Positions 6,799-9,122 of a stretch of DNA of 9,122 bases are shown here, in pieces; the first letter of the stretch is position 1; every line of letters starts with the position of its first letter. The notes under the pieces are model-generated. The model was not told the origin of the DNA. It searched no databases and saw nothing but the letters and a program-made list of their open reading frames with translations. The position numbers and the translations under genes were made by a program. Origin of the DNA: an uncultured Vogesella sp. Its GTDB lineage: Bacteria; Pseudomonadota; Gammaproteobacteria; Burkholderiales; Chromobacteriaceae. The stretch spans positions 1 through 9,122 of the forward strand of contig CAMLGD010000135.1 of the NCBI GenBank assembly GCA_946479405.1, read 5' to 3'.

Positions 6799-7842
6799 CT
6801 AGTGCAGCAGCGCGTAGCGCACGTCGTCCGGGTCCTGTGTTTGCGACCCCAGCCAGCTGCTGGCGCCCAGCCGTAGCGGCTGTGCCGCCTCCAGCCGCGC
6901 CGGCGGCACGTCACGCCGGTCCAGCTCCAGGCAGACATCCACCGCCAGCTGATGGCCCACCGCGTACTGCAGCAGCGCCTTCAGTGCCTGCGCGCCGCTG
7001 CCGCCCGGCAACAGCGCATCGAACTGCGCGCGGCGCAGGCCGCACAGCTTCAGCTGCAGCCGGGTCTGGCGATCCCACTGCCGCTCGCCGGCAAACAGCG
7101 ACAGTCCCAGCTCGCAGCTACGGCCGCCCAGCTGGCTCTGCTCCTCCACCGGCACCGCCAGCCACTGGCCGGCGAACTGCTGCAGCTGCGCGCGCACGCC
7201 GAACAGGCCGGACACCAGCGTCTGCAGCGTCAACGCCGACAGCGGCTTCTGGCTGAGCAGGCCGGCAAAGTAGATGAACAGCCGCTCGTCCAGCAGGCCG
7301 TCCTGCGCCGCCTGGCCGCGCAGCCGGCCCAGGCCCACCCCGGCCAGGTCCAGCAGGTTGCGGCCAAAGCCGTCTTGCTCGCCTGCCTCCTCGGCCAGCC
7401 AGAAGCGGTACTTGCGCCACGCCTGGTAGAACAGCGCCACCGCGCGGTGGCTGAACAGGTCCAGGAAGGCGTGCAGGGTGTCGTCGCGGAACTGCTGTCG
7501 CCGCTCCAGCAGCAGCTCGGTGTAGGCAGTGGGCAGCGCGCCGCTGGGGCCGGTAAGCCCCATGAAGCTCACCGTCAGTTCGGCCGGTGCGCCGCCCTCC
7601 TCCGCCTGCGGGCGGTACTGCACCAGCTCGCTGGCGGGAAACGACAGGCTGGCCAGGGTGCGAAAGCGCAGCTGCGGCGGCAGGCTGCGGCGCGTACGGC
7701 GCGTGCCGGCACACAGGCCGAGGATGCGCACCGCCTGGAAGAAGCTGAACTGGCTGGCGTCCTGCGCCAGCGCCTGGCGCAAGTCGCGCGGCTGGCGGCG
7801 CGGCAGCGGCCTTGCGGCCAACGTGGCAAGGTTCTCAGCCAT
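6799..7842 (-). CDS. tssG: T6SS baseplate protein TssG
   Basis: TssG joins two TssF copies and TssE-TssK contacts in the T6SS baseplate wedge, at the cytoplasmic face of the membrane complex. The 347-residue product is a normal family length. Diagnostic stretches are FSFFQAVRIL (32-41), SLSFPASEL (65-73), FMGLTGPSGALPTAYTELL (93-111) and DLFSHRAVALFYQAWRKYR (128-146). The C-terminal half has the family's GRSCELGLSLFAGERQWD (240-257 region). I start it at the ATG at 7842-7840. This follows AGGAGG (7858-7853) by 10 bases and gives the usual MAENL-type N-terminus. A longer frame to 7926 would add a Cys/Trp-rich leader lying wholly inside the upstream gene and is not credible. The start overlaps the end of the small membrane-protein gene by 8 bases, so the two are translationally coupled. 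Confidence 0.97.
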   Translation of the reverse strand: MAENLATLAARPLPRRQPRDLRQALAQDASQFSFFQAVRILGLCAGTRRTRRSLPPQLRFRTLASLSFPASELVQYRPQAEEGGAPAELTVSFMGLTGPSGALPTAYTELLLERRQQFRDDTLHAFLDLFSHRAVALFYQAWRKYRFWLAEEAGEQDGFGRNLLDLAGVGLGRLRGQAAQDGLLDERLFIYFAGLLSQKPLSALTLQTLVSGLFGVRAQLQQFAGQWLAVPVEEQSQLGGRSCELGLSLFAGERQWDRQTRLQLKLCGLRRAQFDALLPGGSGAQALKALLQYAVGHQLAVDVCLELDRRDVPPARLEAAQPLRLGASSWLGSQTQDPDDVRYALLH

Positions 7843-8122
7843 GGGCGTTCTTCCTCCTGCACCGCCGCAGCAATGCCGGCAGCAACCACAGCAGGGCACC
7901 GCAGGCCAGCGCCGCCAGGCCGGCAAAATTCACCAGCTGCGGCAGTACGCCGGCGGCGGCGGCCATGCCGTAGCGGCCATACAGCAGCACCGCCAGCGGC
8001 AGGCCGGCGTACAGCAGTGGCGCGGCTAGACGCGCGCGGCCGGCGCCGGCGGGGGCATTCGCGGTATGCAGGAAAAACCAGAGCTGGATCAGGCACGGCG
8101 CCAGCAGAATCAGGGCAAGCAT
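7835..8122 (-). CDS. Small three-helix membrane protein between tssF and tssG, unknown function
   Basis: The 95-residue product is mostly hydrophobic. Three membrane segments are likely, at about 1-20, 33-50 and 62-85, followed by a basic tail (RRCRRKNAHG) that should face the cytoplasm. It has no motif or family that I recognise. Expression is well supported. GAGGAG (8133-8128) sits on the tssF stop codon 5 bases before the ATG, the gene begins 9 bases after tssF ends, and its TGA overlaps the tssG start (shared ATGGCTGA). It is therefore locked between two baseplate genes in the operon. An accessory role at the inner membrane, for instance helping to dock the baseplate, would fit, but nothing in the sequence shows it. 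Being so hydrophobic in a very GC-rich region, it could be an artefact of composition, but the tight spacing and ribosome-binding site argue against that. Confidence 0.78.
   Translation of the reverse strand: MLALILLAPCLIQLWFFLHTANAPAGAGRARLAAPLLYAGLPLAVLLYGRYGMAAAAGVLPQLVNFAGLAALACGALLWLLPALLRRCRRKNAHG
7853..7858 (-). promoter_or_regulatory. Ribosome-binding site that decides the tssG start
   Basis: AGGAGG on the minus strand lies 10 bases before the ATG at 7842 and within the last codons of the preceding small gene. It rules out the in-frame ATG at 7926 as the main start. Confidence 0.7.
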
Positions 8123-8131
8123 GGCGGCTCC

Positions 8132-9122
8132 TCAGATCACCAGTGCTTCGCCGGCACGGGCCGGCCATACCGCCACCGCCCCGTCGCGCTGCACGGTATG
8201 CACCCGCAGGCGGGTGAAGCTGTTGGGCGCGCAGTACAGCGCAAAGAAGCGTTCCAGCACCGAGGCGAACAGGTAGACGCTGCCGCCCACGTAGTAGTCG
8301 CTGTCCAGCGTCAGCGTGATCTCGGTGCCGCGCACGAAGCCGGCGAAGTGGCGGCCGTTGACGCGTTGCACCGCCGGCTGGCTGCTGATGCCGACAATGC
8401 CCTGGATCTGCCGCACGTTGGCCGCAGCGTCGCCCAGGTTGTAGAGGGTGAGCATCTCCTGCAGCGCCTCGCGCCCGGCATCGACAATGGACATGTAGTT
8501 GAGCGACAGGTGCGAGATCAGCCGCCACTGCAGCGCCCGCCCCAGCGGGCTGCGCTGGCTGGCGCCGGGCTTGCGCAGCAGGCGCACGCGCTTCACCACC
8601 GAGTGCCCCGGCAGCTGCAGATCGGTGCGCTGGCTGGCCTGGCTGCCGCCAAACGGAATCTGCTCCGGCAGGTCACGGTTGCTGCACAGCAGCTCCAGGC
8701 TCAGCACCTCCCCCGCCGGGCGCACCGCGTCGAACTGCAGGTCCACCAGGTGCAGCGCCATATCGGTGCCACGGTCGCCCTGGCGCACCGATGGCTCGCG
8801 CGTGGCGTTCCAGTAGAAGCGCGGCGCCTCGCCACTGCCGTGGCGAGTGGCGTAGAACGGCGGCACTTCCTCGCTGCTGTCGCCATCGCCGGATTTTTCC
8901 ACCCGCACCACACGGCGGATCTGCACCACCTCGTAGGCCTGCTGCTTGCGCGCATCGGCCAGCACCGGGTAGCTGCTTTTCTGGTGCGTGACGCGGATTG
9001 GCTCACCCGGCTGGGTGAACAGGTTGATCAGCGGTGTGCAACCCAGCTTGAGGTGCGCCGGCTGCAGCTGGCTTTGCAGCCGGTGATGGCGCTCGCTGTC
9101 CGGGTAATCGCGCAGCTGGATG
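8132..9122 (-). CDS. tssF: T6SS baseplate protein TssF, C-terminal portion (5' end outside window)
   Basis: TssF is the largest wedge component of the T6SS baseplate; with TssG it surrounds the VgrG hub. About 329 C-terminal residues are visible, roughly the second half of a family that is usually near 600 residues. The frame is open to the right edge (first full codon at 9121-9119). Diagnostic stretches in order are LKLGCTPLINLFTQPGEPI, YPVLADAR, the central GIVGISSQPAVQRV, FVRGTEITLTLD, and the highly conserved GGSVYLFASVLERFFALY-type end followed by NSFTRL and a closing WPARAGEALVI. The GTG at 8965 within YPVLADAR is an internal Val, not a start. The TGA at 8134-8132 lies 9 bases before the next gene and its bases are part of that gene's ribosome-binding site. 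tssE or other T6SS genes probably continue to the right. Confidence 0.96.
   Translation of the reverse strand, partial: IQLRDYPDSERHHRLQSQLQPAHLKLGCTPLINLFTQPGEPIRVTHQKSSYPVLADARKQQAYEVVQIRRVVRVEKSGDGDSSEEVPPFYATRHGSGEAPRFYWNATREPSVRQGDRGTDMALHLVDLQFDAVRPAGEVLSLELLCSNRDLPEQIPFGGSQASQRTDLQLPGHSVVKRVRLLRKPGASQRSPLGRALQWRLISHLSLNYMSIVDAGREALQEMLTLYNLGDAAANVRQIQGIVGISSQPAVQRVNGRHFAGFVRGTEITLTLDSDYYVGGSVYLFASVLERFFALYCAPNSFTRLRVHTVQRDGAVAVWPARAGEALVI

Noticed and set aside
3920..6802. A 960-codon open frame on the plus strand opposite clpV
   Set aside because: It is antisense to an intact ClpV with all AAA+ motifs. Its His/Gln/Leu/Arg-rich translation has no domain pattern and is typical of the complement of a GC-rich coding frame.
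7843..7926. N-terminal extension of tssG to an upstream ATG at 7926
   Set aside because: The added residues are Cys/Trp/Gly-rich, lie wholly inside the upstream gene, and have no good ribosome-binding site, while AGGAGG precedes the ATG at 7842.
6952..8217. A 421-codon plus-strand open frame opposite tssG and the small membrane gene
   Set aside because: It is antisense to TssG, which has clear family signatures; composition is low-complexity Gln/Arg/Ala with no family pattern.
1..9122. Search for CRISPR arrays, tRNA/rRNA genes, transposases and direct-repeat attachment sites
   Set aside because: I saw no regularly spaced repeats, no tRNA-like cloverleaf, no transposase or integrase motifs, and no long direct repeats at the borders of the ankyrin pair.

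Overview
The window covers one end of a type VI secretion system (T6SS) gene cluster from a GC-rich Gram-negative bacterium. Codon use is strongly G/C-ending and T6SS components are present, so a proteobacterium is near certain. A betaproteobacterium, perhaps of the Chromobacterium/Vogesella type, is only my guess from the general look; no rRNA or marker gene is available to test it.

Right and centre (9122 down to 1273, minus strand): a tightly packed operon in the order tssF (C-terminal half only), a small three-helix membrane protein, tssG, tssH/clpV, an uncharacterised 464-residue membrane-anchored protein, a stand-alone PAAR spike-tip protein, and tssA. Most junctions are short gaps or overlaps, and several Shine-Dalgarno sequences lie on the stop codon of the preceding gene. 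The exception is a 101-bp gap between tssG and clpV that holds a perfect 9-bp stem-loop. TssF and TssG are baseplate wedge proteins, TssA primes or caps baseplate and sheath assembly, PAAR sharpens the VgrG spike, and ClpV recycles contracted sheath. These genes therefore encode the baseplate, tip and recycling parts of the machine. Sheath, Hcp, VgrG and membrane-complex genes are not in view. An intrinsic terminator follows tssA.

Left (1-938, plus strand): the last ~127 residues of an unidentified protein, followed with no gap by a secreted ankyrin-repeat protein with a lipobox-like signal peptide. This layout, convergent with the T6SS operon, fits a T6SS effector and its periplasmic immunity protein, but the effector assignment is inference. 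A plus-strand intrinsic terminator follows. The 334-bp convergent intergenic region is AT-richer than the genes and holds both terminators.

The points most worth following are the 464-residue protein, whose sequence pattern suggests a degenerate thiolase/ketosynthase-like fold attached to the inner membrane; the small membrane protein wedged between tssF and tssG; and the candidate effector/ankyrin-immunity pair.
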